Assembly: GCA_942492025.1 (NCBI GenBank)
Contig: CALODJ010000012.1
Coordinates: forward strand, 186,001-250,000
Length of the DNA: 64,000 bases
From: JABDQW01 sp942492025
GTDB lineage: Bacteria; Pseudomonadota; Gammaproteobacteria; SZUA-229
Direction: 5' to 3'
The first letter of the stretch is position 1; every line of letters begins with the position of its first letter. Shown piece by piece: positions 26,231 to 34,034 of this stretch. Below the pieces are notes generated by a model. That model was not told the origin of the DNA and did no database searches. It saw only the letters and a list, made by a program, of their open reading frames with translations. Position numbers and translations under genes: made by a program.

Positions 26231-26551
26231 ATGGCACTTGAGTCAGTTGAAAGAACAGAAAACGGCTACCTGGTTAATTCCAGTGACTGGACTGAAGAAA
26301 TAGCAAAAGAGCTCTTTGCAGAAGAAGGCATCGATCCAACTCAGGAACACTGGGATGTGGTCAAATATGTCCGCACCGAAACCCTGAATGGTGATGAGCC
26401 AAATGAGCGCGGTATTATGAAAGCCATGAGCAAGATCTGGGGCCGCAAGTTATCGTCCAAGGAAATGTATGAGATGTTCCCAGGCATGCCATCGAAGCAG
26501 GGGCTTAAAATCGGCGGTTGTCCGCAAAGCACGCGTAAAGGCGGTTATTAA
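26231..26551 (+). CDS. DsrC/TusE-family paralogue with displaced single cysteine
   Basis: The 106-residue protein matches the DsrC fold (NGYLVNSSDWTEEIAKELF, EHWDVVKYVRTETL, SKEMYEMFPGMPSKQGLKIGG). At the end, where DsrC has KQAC and a final TGCV, it has KQGL and TRKGGY, with only Cys97 (GGCPQ) between. So neither redox cysteine of DsrC is kept and a new one stands five residues after the first site. It may be a regulatory or different-sulfur carrier protein. It follows the Cas6-like gene by 109 bp. Confidence 0.85.
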   Translation: MALESVERTENGYLVNSSDWTEEIAKELFAEEGIDPTQEHWDVVKYVRTETLNGDEPNERGIMKAMSKIWGRKLSSKEMYEMFPGMPSKQGLKIGGCPQSTRKGGY

Positions 26552-26679
26552 CAGATATTAGACCTTCCCCTTATGGGGTATATGGCAGGTATTTGGCCGA
26601 ATGATAAAATTCGGTTACTGAATTTTTCTCACGAATGGCCGCCATGCCAACGGCGGCTACTCAAGCAAAGGTGATTAAC

Positions 26680-26883
26680 ATGAGCGATAAGGCAGCGAAG
26701 ATCAAAGAGATGATCGAAATGCAGAAGAAGTTCATCGAGTATGAGCACAACAATGGCGTTGATCCGAAGGATTACTTCAAGCCAGATGCAGGTCATGAAC
26801 TCGATGGATACCGTCAAAAATACAGGGACCTGGCGATGGAAGTTGTTGACCTGGCGCACGCAGAAGCAGGTTCATCGCGTTAA
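26680..26883 (+). CDS. Small helical protein next to the DsrC paralogue
   Basis: The 67-residue protein (MSDKAAKIKEMIEMQKKFIE, later DPKDYFKPDAGHELDGYRQK) starts at ATG 26680 with AAAGGTGA upstream. It is predicted to be two helices with a short linker, with no cysteine. It is the last gene before a strong terminator. The function is unknown; its constant closeness to the DsrC-like gene cannot be tested here. Confidence 0.7.
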   Translation: MSDKAAKIKEMIEMQKKFIEYEHNNGVDPKDYFKPDAGHELDGYRQKYRDLAMEVVDLAHAEAGSSR

Positions 26884-26905
26884 GCTTTATCCCGCTTCAA
26901 TGTAC

Positions 26906-26938
26906 AAATAAGGCCGCTAATCAGCGGCCTTATTTTTG
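26906..26938 (+). terminator. Rho-independent terminator of the dsr-divergent cluster
   Basis: AAGGCCGCTAATCAGCGGCCTT forms a 9-bp G/C-rich stem with a four-base loop, followed by ATTTTT. It lies 25 bp past the stop of the 67-aa gene and ends the plus-strand cluster. Confidence 0.9.
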
Positions 26939-26953
26939 TAGAGCAACTTCATT

Positions 26954-27043
26954 AGCCGCAAACAACGCAAAAGACGCAAAAAAACCACTAATTTTTTGTT
27001 TATTTAGTTAATACTTGTACGTTCTTTGCGTGTTTCGCGGTTA
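26954..27043. repeat. CCGCAGAG-type inverted-repeat element, diverged copy
   Basis: The left arm AGCCGCAAACAACGCAAA and the right arm TTTGCGTGTTTCGCGGTTA are inverted copies. They belong to the dispersed family with CCGCAGAGGCGCAGAG arms (see 33917, 35398, 36696, 38671), but A-rich. The centre is A/T-rich and holds no gene. A solitary right-arm copy is at 27326-27352. Confidence 0.65.
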
Positions 27044-27044
27044 A

Positions 27045-27190
27045 GGAAACTCTGATTAATTCAGAGTTTCCGCGGCGCACGGATGCGCCGCCATTTTCAA
27101 TCGCGTTAAGCGATTGAAAATGAAGGGAAATAGAAAATCGCATTTTATGTTTTCCTTGCTCTGATAATTCACGGATGAATTATTCAGAGC
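27045..27190. repeat. Stack of four adjacent palindromes
   Basis: Four hairpins stand nearly end to end: GGAAACTCTGA/TCAGAGTTTCC (27045-27071), GGCGCA/TGCGCC (27074-27089), CATTTTCAATCG/CGATTGAAAATG (27092-27122) and GCTCTGATAATTCA with its near-complement (27158-27190). The first and last share CTCTGA/TCAGAG, so the whole stretch can also fold as one large structure. No gene is seen. Confidence 0.65.
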
Positions 27191-27215
27191 TTCCTTAAAT
27201 AAATATTTTCAGATA

Positions 27216-27297
27216 CGTAGGGTGCGCCGTGCGCACCTCCATACTTTCGCGCAATCGAAAGCGTTCCTGCTTGGTGGTGCGCACGGCGCACCCTACG
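27216..27297. repeat. GTAGGGTGCGCC inverted-repeat element, copy 2
   Basis: CGTAGGGTGCGCCGTGCGCA and its exact inverted partner TGCGCACGGCGCACCCTACG, each extended by CC or GG inward, flank a 40-bp centre that holds a smaller imperfect hairpin (CTTTCGCGCAATCGAAAG). It is the most perfect of the three copies. It lies in the 520-bp gap before the piuC-like gene, which is filled by repeats and has no gene. Confidence 0.8.
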
Positions 27298-27403
27298 GCT
27301 ATTTTTTTCCTTAAATGAATAATTTTTGCGTTCTTTGCGTGTTTCGAGGCTAAGTAAATATTGTCCGAAAATTCTGAATTTAATTCAGACAGTCCAGACA
27401 TGT

Positions 27404-28078
27404 TTAGACCTCGCTCCACATACGCATTAGGTTGATGTAGGCATTGCTAACAAGCTCGGTTTCTTCCTCGCCTTTTGATTTCTCCAGCAAGATATCCCGC
27501 GCCTGAGACAGCCTGTAAAGCAGCTCACGTTGTGATGTGTCGCGCACCATGCTCTGCAGCCATGTTACTGCGACAATGCGTTCTCCGCGCGTTACTTCAG
27601 CTACACTGTGAGTACTGCCGGAGGGGTACATCACGACATCACCTGCTTCCAGTTTCACACGCTGCTCACCAAATGCGGTTTGCACCACCAGTTCACCGCC
27701 GTCATAGTCTTCAGGCGGGTTCAGAAACACAGTAATGGAAATGTCGGTTCGATAACGCTGGCCGGCAGGCCCCATGATCGGGTCATCAATGTGCTTGCCG
27801 TACTGCATACCTTGTGTATATCTTGCATAGAAGGGTGCGGCTATTTTCGCCGGCATGGCAGCATTTAGATAAACTGGATGATTGACCAGCTTGCCCATCA
27901 CAAGATTATTCAGTTGTGACACATTCGGATCCGTAGTCCGCATTTCCAGATTGTTTTTTACTTGCTTGGCCTCACTGCCTGCTGAGAGTCTGCCATCGAT
28001 GAACTCTGCCCTGGATAAGAAGTCATGAACGACGGCGAGTTCCTGTGTGCTGAGTACTTCAGGTATTGTGATCAACAT
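27404..28078 (-). CDS. PKHD-type Fe(II)/2OG hydroxylase, PiuC/YbiX-like
   Basis: The 224-residue protein has the iron ligands His96 and Asp98 (GKHIDDP) and His157 (SGSTHSVAEV), plus the 2OG Arg (RGERIVAVTW). It matches PiuC/YbiX in length and order, including MRTTDPNVSQLNNL and YRTDISITVFLNPP. Family members sit near siderophore receptor genes and are often iron-regulated, but their substrate is unknown. It is divergent from the 118-aa gene, 57 bp apart. Confidence 0.93.
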   Translation of the reverse strand: MLITIPEVLSTQELAVVHDFLSRAEFIDGRLSAGSEAKQVKNNLEMRTTDPNVSQLNNLVMGKLVNHPVYLNAAMPAKIAAPFYARYTQGMQYGKHIDDPIMGPAGQRYRTDISITVFLNPPEDYDGGELVVQTAFGEQRVKLEAGDVVMYPSGSTHSVAEVTRGERIVAVTWLQSMVRDTSQRELLYRLSQARDILLEKSKGEEETELVSNAYINLMRMWSEV

Positions 28079-28135
28079 AGTTCGATCCCGGTCCCGTATT
28101 ACGTATAATGTGGTGCATATTAACAGGTGATAAAT

Positions 28136-28492
28136 ATGAAGCTAAACATTATTGTTGATGGCCGTTCCAATGCTTTCGATGTGCCGGATCATCTGCTCGA
28201 TGATGCAGTCGACTTCTTTGAAAAGCTCGATGCGGATATGGACAGGGGATGGCAGATGAGCCGGGACTGGGTAGACAATCCCAATCCGGAACAACGTTGC
28301 CAGATTGCGGCAGATAAAATCCTGACCGCGATCGAAACAGAAAATGAAAAACTGTTAATGTTGATGGCGGCCTATATCCTGCGTACCATGCCCGGCGTTA
28401 CCGGTATAAATATCGATATAACCGGTGATATGAACGAAACGGACATCATCATGGGGCACGAGGACTCGCGTCCTCTTGGACCAATATTCTGA
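28136..28492 (+). CDS. Hypothetical 118-aa protein
   Basis: The protein (MKLNIIVDGRSNAFDVPDHL, then DADMDRGWQMSRDWVDNPNP) is acidic and soluble and ends DIIMGHEDSRPLGPIF. CAGGTGA before ATG 28136 supports this start over the GTG at 28127. The central ILTAIETENEKLLMLMAAYI is a long helix. No known family is recognised. The next 150 bp are repeats. Confidence 0.7.
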   Translation: MKLNIIVDGRSNAFDVPDHLLDDAVDFFEKLDADMDRGWQMSRDWVDNPNPEQRCQIAADKILTAIETENEKLLMLMAAYILRTMPGVTGINIDITGDMNETDIIMGHEDSRPLGPIF

Positions 28493-28497
28493 CAATG

Positions 28498-28643
28498 CTC
28501 ACCGCAAAGGCGCAGAGAACGTTTCATGATGTCGGAGCGGCTTTAGCCGCGAACCAAAGTCCGGATATGCGAAACTGAATTCGCGGTTAACCCGCATTTC
28601 TCACATATCACATAAAATCCCTGCGTTTCCGCACCACTGTGCT
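28498..28643. repeat. Composite repeat in the gap before the GNAT gene
   Basis: ACCGCAAAGGCGCAGAGAAC at the left is matched only loosely near the right end (CCTGCGTTTCCGCACC). Inside are a REP-like GGAGCGGCTTTAGCCGCGA and the motif AACCCGCATTTCTCAC of the family at 45827. It looks like one element interrupted by others; no gene fits. Confidence 0.5.
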
Positions 28644-28647
28644 AAAT

Positions 28648-29082
28648 TTATACTTGCTTTGTCATGCGATAGTGCTGGATCTTATCGAACAGCACATGGC
28701 TTTTCTCTTTTACGCTGTAACCAAGTTCTTGATAAAACCCGACAGCGGGCTCTCTGGCATCGAGCGTTACTGTGTTGACGTTTCTATCCATTGCTTCCTG
28801 TTCCAGTGCATTTACGATTATGCGGCCGATGCCGTTGCCTTCATAATCCTTTTCAACAGCCATATATCGAATCTGCGCCTCATCCGCAGAGTTGAATTGC
28901 AGCCTTCCTACGCCAACGATTGTTTGATCATCCATTGCCATGATATGAAAGCACCGGTCTTCAATGTCATCTATCTCGCTACCCTGCGGTTCTCCCCAGG
29001 GCGCGCGTAGAATACGATAGCGCAACGCATAGTAATGCTTGAATTCTTCCGTTGATTCAGGTTGCTTGATAGTTACATTCAT
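28648..29082 (-). CDS. GNAT-family N-acetyltransferase
   Basis: The 144-residue protein has the acetyl-CoA loop in YEGNGIGRIIVNALEQEA (RxxGxG/A pattern, with Asn in place of Arg) and ends EPAVGFYQELGYSVKEK, a typical GNAT close. It opens MNVTIKQPESTEEFKHYYAL, like ElaA/PhnO-type enzymes. The acceptor substrate is unknown. It lies alone between repeat-bearing gaps. Confidence 0.9.
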   Translation of the reverse strand: MNVTIKQPESTEEFKHYYALRYRILRAPWGEPQGSEIDDIEDRCFHIMAMDDQTIVGVGRLQFNSADEAQIRYMAVEKDYEGNGIGRIIVNALEQEAMDRNVNTVTLDAREPAVGFYQELGYSVKEKSHVLFDKIQHYRMTKQV

Positions 29083-29192
29083 CGCTTATCTATGTACCGT
29101 GAATGACTAACATTGGACAATGGAAAATGAGGTGTGACGGGTTAAACAGAATGGTTTTCGTTGCGTCCTCTGCGCCTTTGCGGGGAATAAAA

Positions 29193-29801
29193 CTATGCAA
29201 ACACCACCCAGGTAGTCGCAATGTACTTTACGCCTTCCTCGAGAGTGACAGCGCGGTGTTCATGCGTCCAGAACGGAGGGAACAGTGCCAGCTTGCCGGC
29301 TTCAGGTTTTATCTTGAGATCCTGATAGAAAAATTCTGTTTCACCTCCAGGACCGGTAACATCGTTGAGATACCAGAGTGCAACCAGCTGGCGTTGGCTG
29401 AACTCATGGCTGCCACCATCGATGTGCCAGTGATAGTACTCACCGGGTCTGTAGCGCTGTATGCCATAACCCATGTCCTTGAACGGCCCTTTGAAAAACG
29501 GGAAGGATTCACGAAATTCATGAATCACGGTACTCAGTGATCTGAAAAGCTCGGTATCCAAGTCTTTCCAGTGTTCCTTGCCGCTGGTCACGAGATCCGT
29601 GGTGTGCTTTATGCCCCGGTCTTTTGACACGGTCTGGCCGATGCGGCCTTCATACTGTTCGTCTTCGTACAATTCGAAGCGACGAATCATTTCATTGCAT
29701 ACATCAATGGGAAGGGCATTGTGTTTCTCAAATATGAAGGTATTCCGCTTTATCTCGTGAATGGTTTGCAGCGGTTTATGCGCACTTTTCTCGGCATTCA
29801 T
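29193..29801 (-). CDS. 2OG-Fe(II) oxygenase, prolyl-4-hydroxylase-like
   Basis: The 202-residue protein holds the iron site His126-X-Asp128 (YYHWHIDGGSHE) and the distal His (FPPFWTHEHRAV), and the WYLNDV strand of the P4H fold. It differs from the PiuC type in order and motif. Substrate unknown. It lies 12 bp from the 346-aa gene on the same strand and may share its transcript. A loose right arm of the CCGCAGAG repeat ends just before its stop. Confidence 0.9.
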   Translation of the reverse strand: MNAEKSAHKPLQTIHEIKRNTFIFEKHNALPIDVCNEMIRRFELYEDEQYEGRIGQTVSKDRGIKHTTDLVTSGKEHWKDLDTELFRSLSTVIHEFRESFPFFKGPFKDMGYGIQRYRPGEYYHWHIDGGSHEFSQRQLVALWYLNDVTGPGGETEFFYQDLKIKPEAGKLALFPPFWTHEHRAVTLEEGVKYIATTWVVFA

Positions 29802-29813
29802 TGTGATGTTTTA

Positions 29814-30854
29814 TTACAGTGTGTTGTTTTCTACGAGTAGTTCAATGTGTTCGTGACTATTCTCGCCGTATTGATCGAATATTGCCAGCATTTCAGTAGC
29901 GATGTTTTTCCAGTGGTTTTTGCTGTCATTAACCAATTCGTTGAATACGGCTGTATCATTACTTTCAAGCCAGTCGTTATAGGCCCCGGTCAGTGTGGGA
30001 AAAATGTGTTTGCGCATGCTGGTAAGGTTGGCCATGTAGAAATGGATCGAGGCATGCTGCTGTTTTTCCAATAGCACCGGCAAGGTCGACAAGGCGTCAG
30101 CCAGATGATCACGCACAGCGCGTGCCATGATTTCAGCCTGGGTGAACATCAGCTGAGACATCATCGTTTGCCAGCCTTGAAGATATTCGCCGGCTTTAAT
30201 TTCACCGATTTCGTGCAGGATCGCCGATTCGAGTTCATGATCGGTCATCTGATCGAGCGCTCTCTCCAGGTTTGCATCGAAGTCATAGCAGGCTATCGCA
30301 TAGGCCATAGCGTTCTGCGGTTTGTTCCAGCGCCATTGTTCGGTTTTTTCCCAGATCATGCGTTTGAATGACTCACGACGTATAAAAATCTTTCCTTCCT
30401 GGCTCATGGCCGGTGGCGAGGTCAGATCACGGGCATACTCGCGTGCCGATATATAGATATCATAGCCGTTCTGTTTTTCATGATTAACCAGGTCGGCGAG
30501 GAAAAAATGGGGTTTTGATTTCTGTCCGATGCCAGCACTGTAAACCAGTCCGTGTTCGAGCAGTTTGCTGTTGATGTGATCTGAATGAAAAGGATCGAAC
30601 AGTTCGCCATCGATATCGAGGTGAGCATAGTCCTGGCCTTCGATATCCGACCACAGTTGCTCACGTTCGCTCAACCATCTGCCGACATCGTCTCGGGTCA
30701 GGGATGAGCCAAAATCCTGTTCCATCTCCCAGCGAAAATACTCACGCATTTTCAGCAAGTAGATGCACATGGTGTAGTTGCCGGCATAACGTGCATCTGA
30801 GATGTTGCAGTTATGCTGGACGGACCGGGCCAATTGTCGATGTATGTATTTCAT
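29814..30854 (-). CDS. Uncharacterised protein, Sfum_1244-type
   Basis: The 346-residue protein opens MKYIHRQLARSVQHNCNISD and has the motif TMCIYLLKMREYFRWE, followed by acidic and aromatic stretches (DFGSSLTRDDVGRWLSEREQ) and ESAILHEIGEIKAGEYLQGW. This resembles the group named Sfum_1244 that I recall from anaerobes and sulfur bacteria. No active site can be named. The HEIGE segment recalls a ferritin-like helix but is not proof of metal. It is paired with the 190-aa gene on the other strand, 56 bp away. Confidence 0.7.
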   Translation of the reverse strand: MKYIHRQLARSVQHNCNISDARYAGNYTMCIYLLKMREYFRWEMEQDFGSSLTRDDVGRWLSEREQLWSDIEGQDYAHLDIDGELFDPFHSDHINSKLLEHGLVYSAGIGQKSKPHFFLADLVNHEKQNGYDIYISAREYARDLTSPPAMSQEGKIFIRRESFKRMIWEKTEQWRWNKPQNAMAYAIACYDFDANLERALDQMTDHELESAILHEIGEIKAGEYLQGWQTMMSQLMFTQAEIMARAVRDHLADALSTLPVLLEKQQHASIHFYMANLTSMRKHIFPTLTGAYNDWLESNDTAVFNELVNDSKNHWKNIATEMLAIFDQYGENSHEHIELLVENNTL

Positions 30855-30910
30855 ATGGGATAGGATAATACCTGACTAAAATAGTATACTATTCGAATCC
30901 TGAAAATTGA

Positions 30911-31483
30911 ATGAGTTCAAACAATAGATTTATGCGATTACGAGTCAAAAACAAGTGGCAGGACAAGAAAAAAGAGCGCAGTGTCGAGGATACGGCGGGG
31001 GTGATTGCCTTTAATTTGTGGAAAATTGCCAGCGCCAATGTGCTGAATCTGGAAAACGAGGGTTTTCAGACTGATACGCAAAGCCAGCGCATCGACGTGA
31101 TCGAGGAGCTGGTGGCGTTCTATATCAGCCTGGTCGACCGCCTCGCTGCCGACAGGGAATACGATGATGAGAATCGTCGGCGACTGATCGTGGCGCTGGC
31201 GATGAATCTGGCCAAAACGGTCAAAGACAACCGGGTCGATTTCGACGGCGAGGGTGATCACAGCAGGGCCTTCGTCGAACTGCTGAACGAGCGCATGTCC
31301 GAGTACGCCGGCTTTTCCTACAGCGATGGCGAGCCCGGTTTTCAGCTAAGACGCCGTGTGGGCCAGCATGTGCAGGCTGTGATGGGCGAAAAAGATAACA
31401 AATGGGTGCCTGACCAGGTGATGGACATCGAAATCCCGGACGCGCTGAAGGTGTTCAAGCGTGTCGTCAGGGGGTTGGTCTGA
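30911..31483 (+). CDS. Hypothetical protein divergent from the Sfum_1244-type gene
   Basis: The 190-residue protein (MSSNNRFMRLRVKNKWQDKK) has a long helical middle (RIDVIEELVAFYISLVDRLA) and ends IPDALKVFKRVVRGLV. It has no cysteine or membrane span. The pair of divergent genes could share a promoter; no clear function or family is seen. The start could also be Met8. Confidence 0.7.
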   Translation: MSSNNRFMRLRVKNKWQDKKKERSVEDTAGVIAFNLWKIASANVLNLENEGFQTDTQSQRIDVIEELVAFYISLVDRLAADREYDDENRRRLIVALAMNLAKTVKDNRVDFDGEGDHSRAFVELLNERMSEYAGFSYSDGEPGFQLRRRVGQHVQAVMGEKDNKWVPDQVMDIEIPDALKVFKRVVRGLV

Positions 31484-31500
31484 CGTTTGAAGATACTATT

Positions 31501-31740
31501 CACCGCAGAGGACGCAGAGCTTTTTTGTGGTTTGGTTGGGTGCGCCGTGCGCATCATCAGGCAGGAAGCCCAATTAGCAGATTGGCGCGCACGGCGCACC
31601 CTGCGCATTACTAATAATGGAACCGCAGAGGCGCAGGGGTTTTATAGTATTATCGCTCCCATTCACTTGACACCCACAACAGCCTGAACCGAAAAAACAA
31701 ATATCAGTCTCAGGGCCTCCGCGACTCTGCGGTTAACATA
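31501..31740. repeat. Nested repeats: CCGCAGAG arms with GTAGGGTGCGCC element inside
   Basis: A left arm (CACCGCAGAGGACGCAGAG) is followed by a GTGCGCCGTGCGC element copy (31534-31605) and then a second left arm (AACCGCAGAGGCGCAGGGG) with its right arm (CCTCCGCGACTCTGCGGTTA) at 31719. This order suggests one element has entered another. The 350-bp gap holds no gene. Confidence 0.7.
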
Positions 31741-31776
31741 TATTCTTTTTTATTACAGGCACTTGCGAACAGGCAC

Positions 31777-31812
31777 AAAAAAGGCCGGTGATGGAGTCAC
31801 CGGCCTTTTAGA
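31777..31812 (-). terminator. Rho-independent terminator of the 64-aa gene
   Basis: AAAGGCCGGTGA and TCACCGGCCTTT enclose a five-base loop; on the minus strand the stem is followed by TTTTTTGTG. It stands about 25 bp past the stop of the gene at 31834, a strong intrinsic terminator for that short transcript. Confidence 0.88.
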
Positions 31813-31833
31813 ATTCAGCGATGTCAGCAGTTA

Positions 31834-32028
31834 TTACTTGACCCAGTTGCTGAAGTTGTCAGCGTTCTTTTCCTTGCCGTCTTCGTAACCCGCTTCATAA
31901 GCTTCGGTCACACGCTGCTCTTCACGCGGTGGGTTCAGTACATAGCCGCCTTCCCATCCAACAATGTATTCCGGATCGACACCAGCTTCTTCCATCTTGG
32001 TAATTGCGTTGTAGTAGTCTTGATTCAT
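31834..32028 (-). CDS. Small protein of unknown function with repeated GY/W motifs
   Basis: The 64-residue protein MNQDYYNAITKMEEAGVDPE has GWEGGYVLNPP and AYEAGYEDGKEKNADNFSNW, two similar glycine-aromatic motifs reminiscent of, but in a different order from, ribosome modulation factor. It has its own terminator and a clear leader of 246 bp that separates it from the divergent Sel1 gene. Function unknown. Confidence 0.65.
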   Translation of the reverse strand: MNQDYYNAITKMEEAGVDPEYIVGWEGGYVLNPPREEQRVTEAYEAGYEDGKEKNADNFSNWVK

Positions 32029-32274
32029 TTGCTAAATCCTCTGTTAAATTCTACCTGTGCCACCTGAGGGTGCCACGCGGTATGATTAAAATGCTTAGCG
32101 GCAAAAGGCTCGCTGAATGGGCGCAAATTATACCGTAATCACCTTTCAGGGTTAACTGCTTGCTTATATCCCTTTAGGGGTGGCTGAAAGTTTTCGATAG
32201 CATTACTATGGGAGCCTGATGGCGCATAGGCTAGGCGTGTTAAAATGCAAAGCATTTCCAATTAGAGGTCACAC

Positions 32275-32718
32275 ATGTCTGACGAAAGTATAGATATCCA
32301 GGGTATTGACGCCTCCTATGCCAGTGGCATGGCGGCATTCGAAGCCAAGAACTTCTCACAGGCGATGCGTTTTCTGTCACCGATTGCAGAGCAGGGCGAT
32401 GCTGAAGCCCAGCATCGTTGCGCTATCATGTACCAGAACGGCCTGGGTGTTGTCGCCAATGAGGAAAAAGCGGCTGAAATGATGCGTGCAGCGGCGGAAC
32501 AGGGTCACGCCGTGGCTCAGCACGGACTCGGATTTATGTACATGGAAGGCGAATGCGTCGAGCAGGACAGTCTGGAGGCTATAAAGTGGTTTGAAAAGGC
32601 CGCTGAACAGGGCCTGGTGGGTTCATTAACCACAATGGCGATGATGTACGAAGAGGGTGTGGGTGTAGACAAGGATCCTGAGAAGGCCAAGGCCCTTTAC
32701 AAACAGGCCGGCTTTTAA
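32275..32718 (+). CDS. Sel1-repeat protein
   Basis: The 147-residue protein is made of Sel1-like TPR repeats with the pattern A..Y..G..V..d...A......A (AEAQHRCAIMYQNGLGVVAN, AVAQHGLGFMYMEGECVEQD, VGSLTTMAMMYEEGVGVDKD). There are about three to four repeats and no signal peptide, so it acts in the cytoplasm, likely binding a protein partner. AGAGGT before ATG 32275 gives a clear start. Confidence 0.93.
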   Translation: MSDESIDIQGIDASYASGMAAFEAKNFSQAMRFLSPIAEQGDAEAQHRCAIMYQNGLGVVANEEKAAEMMRAAAEQGHAVAQHGLGFMYMEGECVEQDSLEAIKWFEKAAEQGLVGSLTTMAMMYEEGVGVDKDPEKAKALYKQAGF

Positions 32719-32871
32719 TTCAAAATACAGCCCATACATAGCTACTATGAAGCAGAAATCATTTCTTCGCTTTTGCTGAGCCGAAGGCGTAGCCTAAAGT
32801 TTATAACTATTCCATATAAAACAATTACTTGCCTCGCGCTCTTGTGGTGATGAGCAATTTGGTGGATGCAT

Positions 32872-33912
32872 ATGAGACCCGCACACTTACTAACTGTCAT
32901 TGAAAAAGAATACGCTAGTACCCGCGAGGGGCATCATACGCCAGTCATGCTTTGGGGGCCTCCTGGTGTGGGCAAATCTCAAATGGTGGCGCAGATTGCC
33001 GAACGCCATCATGCGCCACTGATCGATATCCGCCTGTCGCAGATGGAACCCAGTGATCTCCGAGGCATTCCATTCCGCGCGGCAGATTCGGTTGAGTGGG
33101 CTGTGCCTGCCATGCTGCCAAGTGCGACGCGTCATGGGGAAGAGGGTATTCTGTTTCTCGATGAAATCACATCGGCGCCGCCGAGTGTATCGGCAGCAGC
33201 TTACCAGCTGATACTCGACAGAAAACTCGGCGAATACGAAGTGCCTGCTGGCTGGGCAATTATCGCAGCCGGAAACCGTCAGGGAGATCGGGGTGTGACC
33301 TACAGCATGCCTGCACCGCTGGCTAACCGCTTTTCGCACTATGAAGTCGATGTCAACATGGACGACTGGGTGGCCTGGGCCTATGCGAATCACATTGATG
33401 AACGCATCATCGCTTTTCTGCGTTTCAGGCAGGACCTGCTGTTTGATTTCGACCCGTCGCACAACCCGGTTGCCTTTCCTTCGCCGCGTTCATGGGAATT
33501 TGCGCACCGTGGCCTGCAGAAGTTCGATGAAAATCACGAGCTCCTCACCGGTGCACTGCAGGCTTGTGTCGGCAATGCGGCAGGTATCGAATTGCGCGCG
33601 TTCATAGAAAGCCTGGATCAAATGCCGGACCTCGATGCGATCATTAACGGCGAAGATATCCCGGCGCCGAAGGAAATCGATCTGCAGTACGCGGTGGCAT
33701 CGGCGCTGGTCGGCCGTGCGATACGTGCAAAAGATACCGATGAGGCTGCCAGTGTTCACGGCAATATACTAGCCTATGCCAGCAAGTTCCCCCAGCGCGA
33801 GATGGGCGTGATGATGGTGTCCGATATGCATCGGGCAATTGGTGAAGATATATTTGCCGTACCGGAGTTCGCCAACTGGGCAGACAAGATCGCGGATATT
33901 ATGCTTTATTAA
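32872..33912 (+). CDS. MoxR/CbbQ-type AAA+ ATPase
   Basis: The protein of about 346 residues has Walker A (WGPPGVGKSQ), Walker B (ILFLDEITSA) and the second region of homology (AAGNRQGDRGVTYSMPAPLANRF). It starts at ATG 32872 because GGTGG is six bases upstream; ATG 32866 is also in frame. Such ATPases work with VWA proteins to activate or insert cofactors in enzymes (CbbQ-CbbO for Rubisco, NorQ-NorD). The partner VWA gene is at 34140, with a palindromic repeat between. Confidence 0.93.
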   Translation: MRPAHLLTVIEKEYASTREGHHTPVMLWGPPGVGKSQMVAQIAERHHAPLIDIRLSQMEPSDLRGIPFRAADSVEWAVPAMLPSATRHGEEGILFLDEITSAPPSVSAAAYQLILDRKLGEYEVPAGWAIIAAGNRQGDRGVTYSMPAPLANRFSHYEVDVNMDDWVAWAYANHIDERIIAFLRFRQDLLFDFDPSHNPVAFPSPRSWEFAHRGLQKFDENHELLTGALQACVGNAAGIELRAFIESLDQMPDLDAIINGEDIPAPKEIDLQYAVASALVGRAIRAKDTDEAASVHGNILAYASKFPQREMGVMMVSDMHRAIGEDIFAVPEFANWADKIADIMLY

Positions 33913-33916
33913 GAGC

Positions 33917-34034
33917 AGTATTCACCACAGAGTCACAGAGGACACAGAGTTTTACTTAGTTACCTGCGCCTGTGGCGCAGGTAATAATACAATGCTTTTC
34001 TCTGTGCCCTCTGTGACTCTGTGGTGAAATACTC
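33917..34034. repeat. Near-perfect 118-bp palindrome of CACAGAG arms
   Basis: AGTATTCACCACAGAGTCAC at the left and its inverted partner GTGACTCTGTGGTGAAATACT at the right continue inward (AGAGGACACAGAG / CTCTGTGCCCTCT), with a further small hairpin (TTACCTGCGCC/GGCGCAGGTAA) at the centre. It is a member of the CCGCAGAG family and lies between the MoxR ATPase and its VWA partner. It could affect their co-transcription. Confidence 0.75.

Noticed and set aside
31834..32028. Ribosome modulation factor identity for the 64-aa protein
   Set aside because: The glycine-aromatic motifs are only loosely alike and in a different order, and key RMF residues are absent.
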